From Sphingomonas pseudosanguinis (GTDB lineage: Bacteria > Pseudomonadota > Alphaproteobacteria > Sphingomonadales > Sphingomonadaceae), in NCBI RefSeq assembly GCF_014196255.1, contig NZ_JACIDH010000015.1, positions 21,165 to 85,164 on the forward strand: 64,000 nt of DNA, read 5' to 3'. Positions 25,066-34,554 of this stretch are shown piece by piece (positions within the stretch are counted from its first letter, which is position 1; every line of letters starts with the position of its first letter). The notes under the pieces were generated by a model. The model was not told where the DNA came from. It did not search any database and saw nothing but the letters and a program-made list of their open reading frames with translations. The position numbers and the translations under genes were made by a program.

Positions 25066-27159
25066 ATGAAGGCTTGGCGATCATTGGCCAGCAGCTTGGC
25101 CATATCACTGTTTTTTATGCCTATTTCTGCATTTGCCGACGATGGCTATGGCCTTTGGCTCAAGGCGCCTAAAAAATCGGTCAGGCAGATCGCTATTTCT
25201 CGGTCAGGAGACTCTTCAACCCTAGTGCTGGCGCAGACGGAATTGGAGCGTGCGCTGCCGGCCGGTCTGCCGCCGATCCTGCTGGCGACGGCCGCGACTC
25301 CGTCCGTCGCCGCACTGCGCCTGCCGTTCGAGGGACTGGGGCCCGAAGGGTATCTGGTCCGAACGGTGACCTTGAATGGTCGGCCCACGCTGCTGATCGC
25401 GGGCAATGGCGACAAGGGCGCGCTGTACGGAGCGTTCGCCCTGATCCGCCATTTGGCCACCACGCCGTTCGCCGACACCCTCTCGCTGAGCTCGGCACCC
25501 AGGGTCAAGTTGCGTGTGCTGAACCATTGGGACAATCTCGATGGCTCGATCGAGCGTGGCTATGCCGGCCAGTCGCTGTGGGACTGGTGGACGCTCCCCG
25601 ATTTTCGCGATCCGCGCTACACCGATTATGCGCGCGCCAATGCCTCGATCGGAATCAACGGCACCGTCCTCAACAACGTCAACGCCAAGGCAGACAGCCT
25701 GACCGCGCCCTATATCGCCAAGGCGGCGGCACTGGCGGACGTGTTCCGTCCCTGGGGCATCAAGGTCTATCTCTCGGTCCGCTTCTCCGCGCCGATCGAG
25801 TTGGGCGGGCTGAAGACCGCCGATCCGCGCGATCCGGCGGTGGCGGCCTGGTGGAAGGCAAAGGCGGACGAAATTTACCGCGCCATCCCCGATTTCGGTG
25901 GCTTTCTGGTCAAGGCGAACAGCGAGGGCCAGCCCGGCCCTCGCGACTATGGCGCCAGCCATGCCGATGGCGCCAACATGCTGGCCGCCGCGGTCAAGCC
26001 CCATGACGGCATCGTGATGTGGCGCGCCTTCGTCTATGCCGAGACGGACCCCGAGGATCGCGCGAAGCAGGCCTATACCGAGTTCAAGCCGCTCGACGGC
26101 AAATTCGCCGACAATGTGCTGGTGCAGGTGAAGAACGGCGCGATCGATTTCCAGCCGCGCGAGCCTTTCCACCCGTTGTTCGGCGCCATGCCACGCACGC
26201 CGCTGATGATCGAGTTCCAGATCACCAAGGAGTATCTCGACTTCGCGACCCACCTCGCCTATCTCGGTCCACTTTTCACCGAGGTGCTGGACGCCAAAAC
26301 GGGACAGAAGCGGGGCGAGACCGTCGCCGACGTCGTCGATGGCCAAGCCGAGGGGCATAAATTGTCGGGCATGGCGGGCGTCGCCAATATCGGGCGTGAC
26401 CGCGACTGGAGCGGATCGACCTTCAACCAGGCCAATTGGTACGCCTTCGGCCGGTTGGCCTGGGACCCCGACCTGTCGGCCGAGGCGATCGCGCGGGCCT
26501 GGGCGGCGGAGACGTTCGGCAATGACCGCCAGGTCGTCGATACCGTCACCGCGATGATGATGGGCTCGCGCGAGGCGGTGGTGGACTATACCGGCGCGCT
26601 AGGCCTCGCGCACCTGATGGCGACGGGGCATCATTATGGACCCGGTCCCTGGGTCGCCGATCTGGCCCGGCCCGAATGGAATCCCGTCTATTACCATCGC
26701 GCCGATGCCGCCGGGATCGGTTTCGACCGGACCACGAGCGGCAGCAACGCGGTCGGCCAATATGCCGGGCCGGTTGCCCGGGCCTTCGCCAAGCCGGAGA
26801 CGACGCCTGAGTCGATGCTGCTATGGTTCCACCACCTGCCCTGGGATCGCCGCATGGCGGATGGGCGGACGCTGTGGGAGGATCTGGTCGGCCATTATGA
26901 TCGCGGCGTCGCCTATGTCGGGCGGATGCGCCAGCAATGGGACAGCCTGAAGGGCAAGGTGGATGCCGAAATCTGGCAGAAGACCGCGACCTATCTCGCG
27001 ATCCAGGAGCGCGAAGCGCGCTGGTGGCGCGATGCCAGCCTGGCCTATTGGATGTCGGTGAACCACCGGCCGCTCCCCGCTGGCGTTCGGCCGCCCGAGC
27101 ACGATCTGGCGTGGTACAAGGCCCAGCATTTCCCTTACGCGCCGGGGCAGGCGCACTGA
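25066..27159 (+). CDS. aguA: GH67 alpha-glucuronidase
   Basis: 697 residues with a signal peptide (SLASSLAISLFFMPISAFA), so the enzyme acts in the periplasm. All three GH67 active-site blocks are present: E287 in KANSEGQPGP, D361 in NGAIDFQPREP and E383 in LMIEFQITKEY. It removes 4-O-methyl-D-glucuronate from the end of aldouronic acids released from glucuronoxylan. The ATG at 25066 is chosen for the leader and the upstream GGGAGAG. The divergent manD and permease genes handle the released uronate, and the downstream TonB receptor (27549) would bring in the oligosaccharide. Confidence 0.95.
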   Translation: MKAWRSLASSLAISLFFMPISAFADDGYGLWLKAPKKSVRQIAISRSGDSSTLVLAQTELERALPAGLPPILLATAATPSVAALRLPFEGLGPEGYLVRTVTLNGRPTLLIAGNGDKGALYGAFALIRHLATTPFADTLSLSSAPRVKLRVLNHWDNLDGSIERGYAGQSLWDWWTLPDFRDPRYTDYARANASIGINGTVLNNVNAKADSLTAPYIAKAAALADVFRPWGIKVYLSVRFSAPIELGGLKTADPRDPAVAAWWKAKADEIYRAIPDFGGFLVKANSEGQPGPRDYGASHADGANMLAAAVKPHDGIVMWRAFVYAETDPEDRAKQAYTEFKPLDGKFADNVLVQVKNGAIDFQPREPFHPLFGAMPRTPLMIEFQITKEYLDFATHLAYLGPLFTEVLDAKTGQKRGETVADVVDGQAEGHKLSGMAGVANIGRDRDWSGSTFNQANWYAFGRLAWDPDLSAEAIARAWAAETFGNDRQVVDTVTAMMMGSREAVVDYTGALGLAHLMATGHHYGPGPWVADLARPEWNPVYYHRADAAGIGFDRTTSGSNAVGQYAGPVARAFAKPETTPESMLLWFHHLPWDRRMADGRTLWEDLVGHYDRGVAYVGRMRQQWDSLKGKVDAEIWQKTATYLAIQEREARWWRDASLAYWMSVNHRPLPAGVRPPEHDLAWYKAQHFPYAPGQAH

Positions 27160-27310
27160 CCAATGACGGGGGCGAGTCGAGGCCGATCGGGGCCGCCGAC
27201 GCGCCCCCTTCGCTTACGGATCGATTGCAATTCTTTCTGTCACCTTAAAATCGATGCCCGGTATTTCAGACACATGCCGCCCCGACAGCCAGTCAATACA
27301 GTTTTTCACG

Positions 27311-27346
27311 TTGGCCTAACCAATTTTTATTGACCGCCTGACCAAT
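27311..27346. promoter_or_regulatory. Tandem CCTRACCAAT sites upstream of TonB receptor
   Basis: CCTAACCAAT (27315-27324) and CCTGACCAAT (27337-27346) are 22 bases apart, two helical turns. The first is part of TTGG-N5-CCAA (27311-27323). They match the RACCAAT half-site in the manD/GH67 divergent region, suggesting one regulator. The remainder of 27160-27548 has no gene. Confidence 0.4.
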
Positions 27347-27350
27347 AAGC

Positions 27351-27361
27351 GTAACGATACC
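27351..27361. promoter_or_regulatory. Degenerate LacI-type half palindrome
   Basis: GTAACGATACC differs at one position from the perfect operator core GTAACGTTACC found at 41111-41121. It may be a weaker site for the same LacI regulator, placed before the TonB receptor gene at 27549. Confidence 0.3.
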
Positions 27362-27548
27362 GCTATCAACGATCCGCGTCAGGCGGTCATGGTAAGGGGG
27401 GTAGCGGAATGGCTTCGACAGTCGCGTCGTGCGTGCATGGCCCCTGCCCTATCCGGCCCTGATCCGACCCGGCCACCCGATTCTACCGTCAAAAGAATAT
27501 TCCCGCATGTCGCGACGAACGGCAGCGGACCGACAGAGAGGACCTGAG

Positions 27549-30500
27549 ATGAAGCCCCTGCCCCCTGCGCGCCTTCCCCATATGCGCCTCCGCCGTATCG
27601 CCCTGCTCTGTGCCACGGCCGCCGGGGCGATGAGCGCCTCGACCGTCATGGCGCAGGCGGTACCGCCGCCGCAGGAGCAGGTCCCCGCCGATGGTCAGGA
27701 CAATGGCCCCGCGACGCCCCCCGCCCCGCAGGTCGATGCGACCCAGGGCACGTCGAGCGAGGACATCGTCGTCACCGGCTATCGCTCGAGCCTGGCCAAG
27801 TCGACCAACGCCAAGCGCGCGTCGACCGGCTTCACCGACTCGATCTTCGCCGAGGACATCGGCAAGTTCCCGGACACCAACATCGCGGAGTCGTTCAACC
27901 GTATTCCGGGCGTCACCATCACCCGCGACGTGACCGGCGAAGGCACCAACGTCGCCATTCGCGGCCTGGGGTCGAACTTCACCAACGTCACGCTGAACGG
28001 CGCGCCGATCGCGGTCGCCTCCTCGGGTGCGACCGACGCGCAGGGCACCGACCGCTCGGTCGATCTCAGCTTCTTCCCGACCGACCTGTTCACCAAGCTG
28101 ACCGTCAACAAGAGCTATACTGCCGACCTGTTGGAGGGCGGCGCGGCCGGCAATATCGACCTGCGTTCGGCGCGGCCCTTCGATCGCACCGGACCGTTCC
28201 TCGCCTATAATATCCAGGGGTCCAGACAGACGCCCGAAGACCGGATCGGCGCACGCGGCTCGCTGATCGGCAGCTGGCGCAACGATACGGTCGGCATCCT
28301 CGCCGGCGTGTCGGCGCAGCGCCTGTTCACCGACACGCGCGGTTTCGAGACGATCGGCTATACCAATCCGGCGCTGACTGCGGCCCAGTGCGGTGCGACC
28401 AGCGGCTGCAACAGCACCGGCGGCGGCAATTGGACGATTCCGTCGACGGTGCCGGTCGGCGCGGGCGGCGGGCTGGTCCCGGGCACGGTGATCGACCGCG
28501 CCTTCCTGCTCGCCAACAATCCGGGCGCGAGCATCCAGCAGATCGACAACGGCCTGTTGCCGCGCCTGGGCCGCGTCACCAGCATTCGTGGCCCCCGCGA
28601 CCGCGTGAACGCGATCGTCAGCGCCGAGTATCGCCCGACCGACACGCTGCATTTCTATGTCGATGGCCTGTACGGCTATAAGCAGAACGAGCTGACGCGT
28701 GAGAACATGGCGTGGATCGTGCGCAACGGCGCGATCATCCCGACCAACCTGACCTTCGACAAGTCGGATTGCAGCGCGGGCTGCACGGTCACCGGCGGCA
28801 CCTTCGCCAACGCGCAGTTCTTCAACGAATTCCGCCCCTATACCGAGACGACGCACCTCTGGAGCGTCAATCCCGGCGGCGAGTGGGAGATCAACGACAA
28901 GCTGAAGTTCAACTTCCAGGGCAATTACGCCCGGTCGACCTTCCACCGCGAAAGCCCGACCGTCGGCATGACCACGCCGCTGGGCGTCGGCAATACCGTC
29001 ACCTTCTCGACCAATGGCGGCATCCCGACGATCAAGAGCGCGCTGGACCTGAACGATCCGAAGAATTTCGGCTGGTATGCCGGCAGCCGCGTCAACCTGC
29101 AGGACGAGCGTCGCCTGAACATCAACAAGGGCCTGCGCGGCGACCTGACCTGGGGCGACACCGCGCTGAACCTGAAGGTCGGCGGCGCCTATGACGACAC
29201 ATCGCGCCGTATTCGCGGCTTCGACAACAGCCAGTATTGGCAGAATGCGGTCTGCGGCAACAATCCCAACGTCGCCGTCCCCTCACCCAACTCGCAGCCG
29301 CCCTGCGAGGGCCGGAACGCGCCGGGCGCGGCGCCTGCGGGCTATCCGACCTATCCGGGCTATGGCACCGGCTTCAGCTCGGGCATGAGCGGCCCGGTCA
29401 GCTATGGCGGCTCGCTGATCCCCAACAGTGCGGCCCCGAGCTATTTGTCGCCGGGGCCGGCCGGCTTCGTGACGGTCAACTGGCCCGCCTTTGCCAAGGC
29501 CAGCAACTACCAGTTCTTCCACGACAACGCGCCCGAGAATGGCGGCGCGAACACCGGTGCCAGCGCGGGCTTCATCCGCGAGGTCGTGAAGTCGGCCTTT
29601 GCGACCGTCAACGGCGCGCAGGAACTGGGCGGCAACACGCTGCGCTTCAATGTCGGCCTGCGTTACGTCAACACGATCCAGACGATCTCGGGCCGCGTCT
29701 CGCTTCCCGATCCGCGCAACACGACCGCCAACGGCGGAACGCTGCCCGATGGCAGCCGCTATCCGAGCATCATCAACATCGCCGAGACGCGCAACGTCTA
29801 TTCGGAATGGCTGCCCGCCGCGACCTTCGCCTATGACATCGGCGAACATGCGGTGGTCCGCGTCGCGGGTTCGCGCACCATGACCCGACCCGACCCCTCG
29901 GCGCAGCTGCCGGGCATCAACTTCGGCGCGCCATCGGCCGACCAGGCCTCGATCGGCAATCCGGCGCTCGCACCCTATCTGTCGACCAATCTCGACCTCG
30001 GTTTCGAATATTATACCGGCCGCGAGGGCGTGATCAGCTTCAACGCGTTCCGCAAGTCGCTGGAAGGGTTCACCACCACCGCGATCTCGACGGTGCCCTT
30101 TTCGAACCTGGCGCAATATGGCATCACCTATGACACGCTGAACCCGACGCAGCAGATCGCGATCAACGCACGCGGCGGTCCGGGCTCGGCGCAGGTGCAG
30201 GTGACGTCGCAGGTCAACGTGCCCAACAAGCTGACCATCAACGGCCTGGAATTCCAGTGGGTTCAGCCGCTCGACTTCCTGACCCGGTCGCTCGGCATCA
30301 CCGGCTTCGGCTTCAATGCCAACGCCACGATCGTCGACCAGCGCAGCGACGGCCCCGCCATCGCGTTCGGCGTGGCGCCATTCACGTACAACATCACCGC
30401 CTATTACGAAAAGAACGGCGTGATGCTGCGTGTCGCCACCACCTCGCGTCAGGGCGCGCAGAACAGCGGCGCGGCGCAGAACGGCATCCCGGCGGCGGCG

Positions 30501-30710
30501 CTGTTCGGCACCGACTATACCACCTACGACTTCTCGTCGGCCTTCGACCTCGACAAGATCTTCGGAATCGCGGGCGCGCCGCAGCTGACCATCAACGTCG
30601 CGAACTTCACCAATTCGACGCTGCGCTCCTACTTCCAGTTCGAGAATGCGACCTTCACCCAGTACAAGCCGGGTCGCCAGTTCCTGATCGGTCTGCGCGG
30701 CACCTTCTAA
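27549..30710 (+). CDS. TonB-dependent outer-membrane receptor (xylo-oligosaccharide type)
   Basis: 1053 residues. Signal peptide IALLCATAAGAMSASTVMAQA, then a TonB-box-like region (EDIVVTGYRSSL). The plug has GKFPDTNIAESFNRIPGVTITR and VAIRGLGSNFTNVTLNG. These plug motifs mark the large Caulobacter/Xanthomonas subfamily (TIGR01782 type) used for plant polysaccharide fragments. The barrel ends ...GRQFLIGLRGTF with the terminal Phe. ATG 27549 is chosen because AGAGAGGA precedes it; the frame is open further upstream. The GH67 gene immediately before supports uptake of (glucurono)xylo-oligosaccharides. A strong terminator follows. Confidence 0.92.
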   Translation: MKPLPPARLPHMRLRRIALLCATAAGAMSASTVMAQAVPPPQEQVPADGQDNGPATPPAPQVDATQGTSSEDIVVTGYRSSLAKSTNAKRASTGFTDSIFAEDIGKFPDTNIAESFNRIPGVTITRDVTGEGTNVAIRGLGSNFTNVTLNGAPIAVASSGATDAQGTDRSVDLSFFPTDLFTKLTVNKSYTADLLEGGAAGNIDLRSARPFDRTGPFLAYNIQGSRQTPEDRIGARGSLIGSWRNDTVGILAGVSAQRLFTDTRGFETIGYTNPALTAAQCGATSGCNSTGGGNWTIPSTVPVGAGGGLVPGTVIDRAFLLANNPGASIQQIDNGLLPRLGRVTSIRGPRDRVNAIVSAEYRPTDTLHFYVDGLYGYKQNELTRENMAWIVRNGAIIPTNLTFDKSDCSAGCTVTGGTFANAQFFNEFRPYTETTHLWSVNPGGEWEINDKLKFNFQGNYARSTFHRESPTVGMTTPLGVGNTVTFSTNGGIPTIKSALDLNDPKNFGWYAGSRVNLQDERRLNINKGLRGDLTWGDTALNLKVGGAYDDTSRRIRGFDNSQYWQNAVCGNNPNVAVPSPNSQPPCEGRNAPGAAPAGYPTYPGYGTGFSSGMSGPVSYGGSLIPNSAAPSYLSPGPAGFVTVNWPAFAKASNYQFFHDNAPENGGANTGASAGFIREVVKSAFATVNGAQELGGNTLRFNVGLRYVNTIQTISGRVSLPDPRNTTANGGTLPDGSRYPSIINIAETRNVYSEWLPAATFAYDIGEHAVVRVAGSRTMTRPDPSAQLPGINFGAPSADQASIGNPALAPYLSTNLDLGFEYYTGREGVISFNAFRKSLEGFTTTAISTVPFSNLAQYGITYDTLNPTQQIAINARGGPGSAQVQVTSQVNVPNKLTINGLEFQWVQPLDFLTRSLGITGFGFNANATIVDQRSDGPAIAFGVAPFTYNITAYYEKNGVMLRVATTSRQGAQNSGAAQNGIPAAALFGTDYTTYDFSSAFDLDKIFGIAGAPQLTINVANFTNSTLRSYFQFENATFTQYKPGRQFLIGLRGTF

Positions 30711-30737
30711 GCCCCTTCCCTCAACGTTCCCCCCTCC

Positions 30738-30766
30738 GGCCCCGGCGCAAGCTGGGGCCTTTTTTT
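30738..30766 (+). terminator. Rho-independent terminator of TonB receptor gene
   Basis: Nine-base stem GGCCCCGGC/GCTGGGGCC (one G-T pair) with a GCAA tetraloop, followed by seven Ts, 28 bases after the stop codon. This is the clearest intrinsic terminator in the window. Confidence 0.9.
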
Positions 30767-30982
30767 ATGCCGGCGATAGGGTGCGCGCACCCCCGGCATT
30801 TCACCATGCTCCTCAATACTTTATCGCAAATCCGACACCCCGTCGAGCGACGGCAAGGTAATGGCACGACGATCCCATGGATAGCGCTCACCACGATAAG
30901 TAAAAACGCCCTATTGGCGCAACGTCGAAGCCATCCTCAGATACGTTCACATCCGTATGTTTGCCGCCTTCAAACGATGATG

Positions 30983-31001
30983 ATAGTTTTTTCAAAACTA
31001 T
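30983..31001. promoter_or_regulatory. Palindrome just before the RTX lipase ribosome site
   Basis: ATAGTTTTTTCAAAACTAT is a perfect 8-base inverted repeat with a TTC spacer, ending about 11 bases before AGGGAGAG. A second dyad, ATACG-N8-CGTAT, lies at 30941-30958. Either could be an operator for the lipase gene. The 30767-30940 stretch holds nothing recognisable. Confidence 0.4.
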
Positions 31002-31026
31002 ACTGATTCTCTAGGGAGAGATCGCG

Positions 31027-32904
31027 ATGGGCATGTTCGATTATCGTCGATATTCCGTTACGGAATCCGCGGAATTGGCCAACACCTCGTTGCAGCTGGC
31101 GACCTATGGACAGCTCGACCGGATTTTCGGTTTGCCGGTCGCGCGGCTGGCCAATGCGTTCGGCGACATCCTGCCGCCCGGCGCCACCGCCAATCGCATC
31201 CACGTCGCCTTGCCCCCCGGCTGGTCCGATGTCGGACCGGCGGCGCTGGGGCTGGGTCCGGAATCGGTCGACAGCGACGGCTATAACATCATTCCCAGCC
31301 CGCTGACCGGGCGGACCTATTCGGGGCCGCAGGCCAAGATCTATGAGGAGCGCGATGCCGGGGGCCATGTCACCCGACTGTCGGTTACCTTCGCCGGCAC
31401 CAACTCGCCCGCCGACCTCCCCGATTACACCCAGCTCAACAGCGGCGAGATCGCCCCTGCGATGGACCAGCTGCTCTCGGCGGTCCGCGACTATGCGCTC
31501 CGCCACGGCCTGGGTGCCGACGACGTCATCGTCACCGGCTATTCGCTGGGGGCGGCCTATACCAATATCATGGCCAAATATGCCGACACGCTGGCCGGCG
31601 GTTTCTTCGCCGACAGCAGCTATGTCGCACATGCGGTCCCCTATACCTATGAAGGCGACGACCGGGTTCTGAACATCGGGTTCGAGAACGACGTCGTCCA
31701 CCAGGCGGCCGGCAATTTCGACTCGCTCGGTGAGGCGGTGGCCGCCGCGCCCGGCCTGATCGGGCAGGACTATGCGCTGGGGTCGTCGACCGACAACCTC
31801 ATCCTGTTCGGCGACGACTATGCCAATCCCGCCTGGCCCTATGGCCCCTTCGCGCTCTACAACATCCCCGGAGGCTGGGCTGCGCATGTCGCCGGCGTGA
31901 GTTCGGACGCGGTGACGCGGATCACCCAATCGGCCTTTTACGAGCTGACCTCGCGCGACAGCCTGGTGATCGTCTCCAACCTCAGCGGGGCGACCCGCGA
32001 TGCCGTGTGGGTCGAGGACCTCGACCGCCCGTCCGACCGGCATGGCCATGTCGGCGACTCAGCCTTTCTGATCGGATCGCAATATGGCGACCGGCTGCGC
32101 GGCAATGTCGGCAACGACTATATCGACGGCATGGCGGGCGACGACATCATCCGCCCCGGCACGGGCCAGAACCGCATCGAAGGCGGATTGGGCAGCGATA
32201 CGCTGGAGTTGTCCGGGTCGATGCGCGACTGGAGCGTGACGCGCCTGACCGACGGGACCATCGCCTTCTTCTCGCAGAGCTTCGGCTTGAACATCGTCTC
32301 GGGCGTCGAGAAAGTGACCTTCCTCGACACCGGCCTGTGGGGCGGCCGTCACTACACGATCGAGGCCGATCGGCTGGAGGATCAGACCTTCAGCGGTCTG
32401 TTCGAGCGCTTCGATCAGGACATCGCCTATACCGGCGCCAAGCAGGGCACGGCCGGTGCCGATACGCTCAGCGGATCGCGGGTGTTCGGCCTGGGCGGCA
32501 ACGACACGCTGACCGGCACGAGCGGCAGCGATCTTCTCTATGGGGGCAGCGGGGACGACCGGCTCGACGGGCGCGGCGGCAATGACCGGATCTATGGCGG
32601 CGAAGGCGACGACCGGCTGACCGGTGGTGGCGGTCGCGACCTCCTCAATGGCGGGCTGGGTGACGATCTGTTCGTCGTCGACGCCAGCCTGCCCGGCCAT
32701 GTCACTATCGAGGATTTCCGCCTGAGCGATGTCGAGCGCGATACGATCCGGATCACCAACAGTGGCATTCGTACCATGGCGGAGCTACGCGCCCATGGCG
32801 AGCAGACCGCCGATGGCCTGTTGCTGCATCTGGGCGCGACCGATCTGCTGATCGAACATGCGACCTGGGAGAGCCTGCCGGCCGATGGGCTGTTCCTCGG
32901 CTGA
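31027..32904 (+). CDS. RTX lipase/esterase (family I.3-like)
   Basis: 625 residues and no N-terminal signal peptide. The opening (MGMFDYRRYSVTESAELANT) and the nucleophile elbow VTGYSLGAAY with S173 resemble type-I-secreted family I.3 lipases. Calcium-binding RTX nonapeptides run from about residue 340 (SQYGDRLRGNVGNDYIDGMA) and again at about 480-545 (GGNDTLTG, GGSGDDRLDG, GGEGDDRLTG), followed by a hydrophobic C-terminus. Export by an ABC/type I system with an uncleaved C-terminal signal is expected; no such exporter is in the window. It sits among xylan genes but its link to them is unknown. AGGGAGAG provides the ribosome site. Confidence 0.9.
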   Translation: MGMFDYRRYSVTESAELANTSLQLATYGQLDRIFGLPVARLANAFGDILPPGATANRIHVALPPGWSDVGPAALGLGPESVDSDGYNIIPSPLTGRTYSGPQAKIYEERDAGGHVTRLSVTFAGTNSPADLPDYTQLNSGEIAPAMDQLLSAVRDYALRHGLGADDVIVTGYSLGAAYTNIMAKYADTLAGGFFADSSYVAHAVPYTYEGDDRVLNIGFENDVVHQAAGNFDSLGEAVAAAPGLIGQDYALGSSTDNLILFGDDYANPAWPYGPFALYNIPGGWAAHVAGVSSDAVTRITQSAFYELTSRDSLVIVSNLSGATRDAVWVEDLDRPSDRHGHVGDSAFLIGSQYGDRLRGNVGNDYIDGMAGDDIIRPGTGQNRIEGGLGSDTLELSGSMRDWSVTRLTDGTIAFFSQSFGLNIVSGVEKVTFLDTGLWGGRHYTIEADRLEDQTFSGLFERFDQDIAYTGAKQGTAGADTLSGSRVFGLGGNDTLTGTSGSDLLYGGSGDDRLDGRGGNDRIYGGEGDDRLTGGGGRDLLNGGLGDDLFVVDASLPGHVTIEDFRLSDVERDTIRITNSGIRTMAELRAHGEQTADGLLLHLGATDLLIEHATWESLPADGLFLG

Positions 32905-32912
32905 TGCGGGCC

Positions 32913-32941
32913 ATGGGGATCGGCGGCCGGCCGATCCTCAT
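32913..32941. terminator. Bidirectional hairpin between lipase and GH43 genes
   Basis: Twelve-base stem ATGGGGATCGGC/GCCGATCCTCAT (one G-T pair) with a GGCCG loop. It occupies almost the whole gap between the convergent stops at 32904 and 32944. There is no T run, so it is inferred to act as a terminator by position and strength. Confidence 0.7.
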
Positions 32942-32943
32942 GG

Positions 32944-34554
32944 TCAGGCGACGACGTCCCCCGTCTCGACATAATCGAAATGACGGAAATCGGCCGCCCG
33001 GCCGGTGCCCGCCATGTCCTGACACGCGATGCCGACGAAGCTGCCGGTGAAGTTGGGCAGCCCGGGCAACGTCGCCTCATCGGACAACAGGCTGGCGTCG
33101 AACCGCTCGGGCAGCCAGGTCCAATCGCTTTCCCTCTCACCGCGAAAGGCGAAGCGCAGCGCCTCGTGATCGACCTGCACCCGCATCGCGATCGGCCCCT
33201 CCGGCACGGGTATGGCCGGGGTCAACAGGCTCTGCCCTTCGCCGATCGGCAGGACCGATAGCACCTGGATCTGGCGCGTGCCGTCATCCGCCGCCGTCAG
33301 GTGGAGGAAGAGATATTTGCTGCTGTTGTAATAGCAGACCAGGCCGGCCGCCTGCTGGAAATGCTCGGGCGCGAAGTCGACGAGCGTCTGCACGTCATAG
33401 CGGAACCCGGTCTGGCGACGGGCGACGAGCGCTTGCGTGAAATGGCTGCCGATCGTCTCCCGCCCGAACAGGCGGAGATGACCGGGCCGCGCGGTCAGGC
33501 TGAATATCTGTTCGGGGTATGGCGTGCGCAGCCACTGGAAGGCGTCCGGCAGGGTCGGGCCGTCGAACAGATCGCGTGCGACGACCGGCGGCGTCGCATC
33601 GTCGGTGACCGGCGGTTCCTCGGCACAGCGCAACCAGCCGTCCGCACCCCATTGCATCCGCCGGATCGCCGTCTCACGGCCCAGCGCGCAGCGATCGCTG
33701 CCGGGCAAGGGACGACCGCACAGATAGGCCATCCATGTCTCGCCTTCGGGCGTTTCGACCAGATCGCCATGCCCGGTCCGCTGCAGCGGGGCGTCGGGGG
33801 ATTGGCGCGCGGTCAGCACCGGGCCGTCGGGATGCGGCTCATAGGGACCGAACAGGCTGCGCGACCGTGCCATGACGACGGCATGGCCGCGCTCGGTCCC
33901 CCCTTCGGCGACCAGCAGATGATACCAGCCGTCGCGCTTGTAGAGATGCGGCCCCTCGGTGAAGCCGAGCGCCGTGCCCTCGAAGATCGTCCGGCGCTGG
34001 CCCAGCAGCCGGCCGCTGCGCAGGTCGATCTCCTGCGCGATGATACCCGCGAAGCGCCGCCGGTCGGGACGATGGTCCCATAGCATGTTGAGCAGCCAGC
34101 TGCGCCCGTCATCGTCATGGAACAGCGCAGGGTCGAAGCCGCTGCTGTTCAGATGCACCGGGTCGGACCAGTCGCCGTCGATCCGCTCGCTCGATACCCA
34201 GTAATTGTGGAAGTCGCGCAGCGATGCGCCCTTCGCGCCGTCCACCGTCGTGCGGCCGTACCGCTTCACATCGGTGAAGATCAGATGGAAGCGCGCGTCC
34301 TTATAGCTCAGGTCAGGCGCCCAGACCCCGCAAGAGTCGGGATTGCCGCGCATGTCCAGCTGGCCTGCCCGCGCCAGCGGCCGGGCGACGAGCGTCCAGT
34401 TGGTGAGGTCCCGGCTATGGTGGATCTGGACGCCGGGATACCATTCGAAGGTCGAGGTCGCGATGTAATAATCCTCGCCGACCCGCACGATCGAGGGGTC
34501 GGGATTGAACCCGCGCAGGATAGGATTGACCGGGTTGATAGGGGCAGAGGTCAT
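32944..34554 (-). CDS. GH43 beta-xylosidase/arabinofuranosidase (two-domain)
   Basis: 536 residues without signal peptide, so cytosolic. Five-bladed propeller domain with the GH43 acids: D19 in GFNPDPSIVRVGEDYY, the pKa-modulating Asp in GFDPALFHDDDG, and the acid Glu in FTEGPHLY. A C-terminal beta-sandwich (about 340-536) is typical of XynB-like GH43 subfamilies that trim xylose from xylo-oligosaccharides. Its ATG overlaps the stop of the MFS gene (ATGA), so import and cleavage are coupled. The long open frame extending upstream is not coding. The exact specificity (xylose or arabinose) is not decided by sequence. Confidence 0.93.
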   Translation of the reverse strand: MTSAPINPVNPILRGFNPDPSIVRVGEDYYIATSTFEWYPGVQIHHSRDLTNWTLVARPLARAGQLDMRGNPDSCGVWAPDLSYKDARFHLIFTDVKRYGRTTVDGAKGASLRDFHNYWVSSERIDGDWSDPVHLNSSGFDPALFHDDDGRSWLLNMLWDHRPDRRRFAGIIAQEIDLRSGRLLGQRRTIFEGTALGFTEGPHLYKRDGWYHLLVAEGGTERGHAVVMARSRSLFGPYEPHPDGPVLTARQSPDAPLQRTGHGDLVETPEGETWMAYLCGRPLPGSDRCALGRETAIRRMQWGADGWLRCAEEPPVTDDATPPVVARDLFDGPTLPDAFQWLRTPYPEQIFSLTARPGHLRLFGRETIGSHFTQALVARRQTGFRYDVQTLVDFAPEHFQQAAGLVCYYNSSKYLFLHLTAADDGTRQIQVLSVLPIGEGQSLLTPAIPVPEGPIAMRVQVDHEALRFAFRGERESDWTWLPERFDASLLSDEATLPGLPNFTGSFVGIACQDMAGTGRAADFRHFDYVETGDVVA

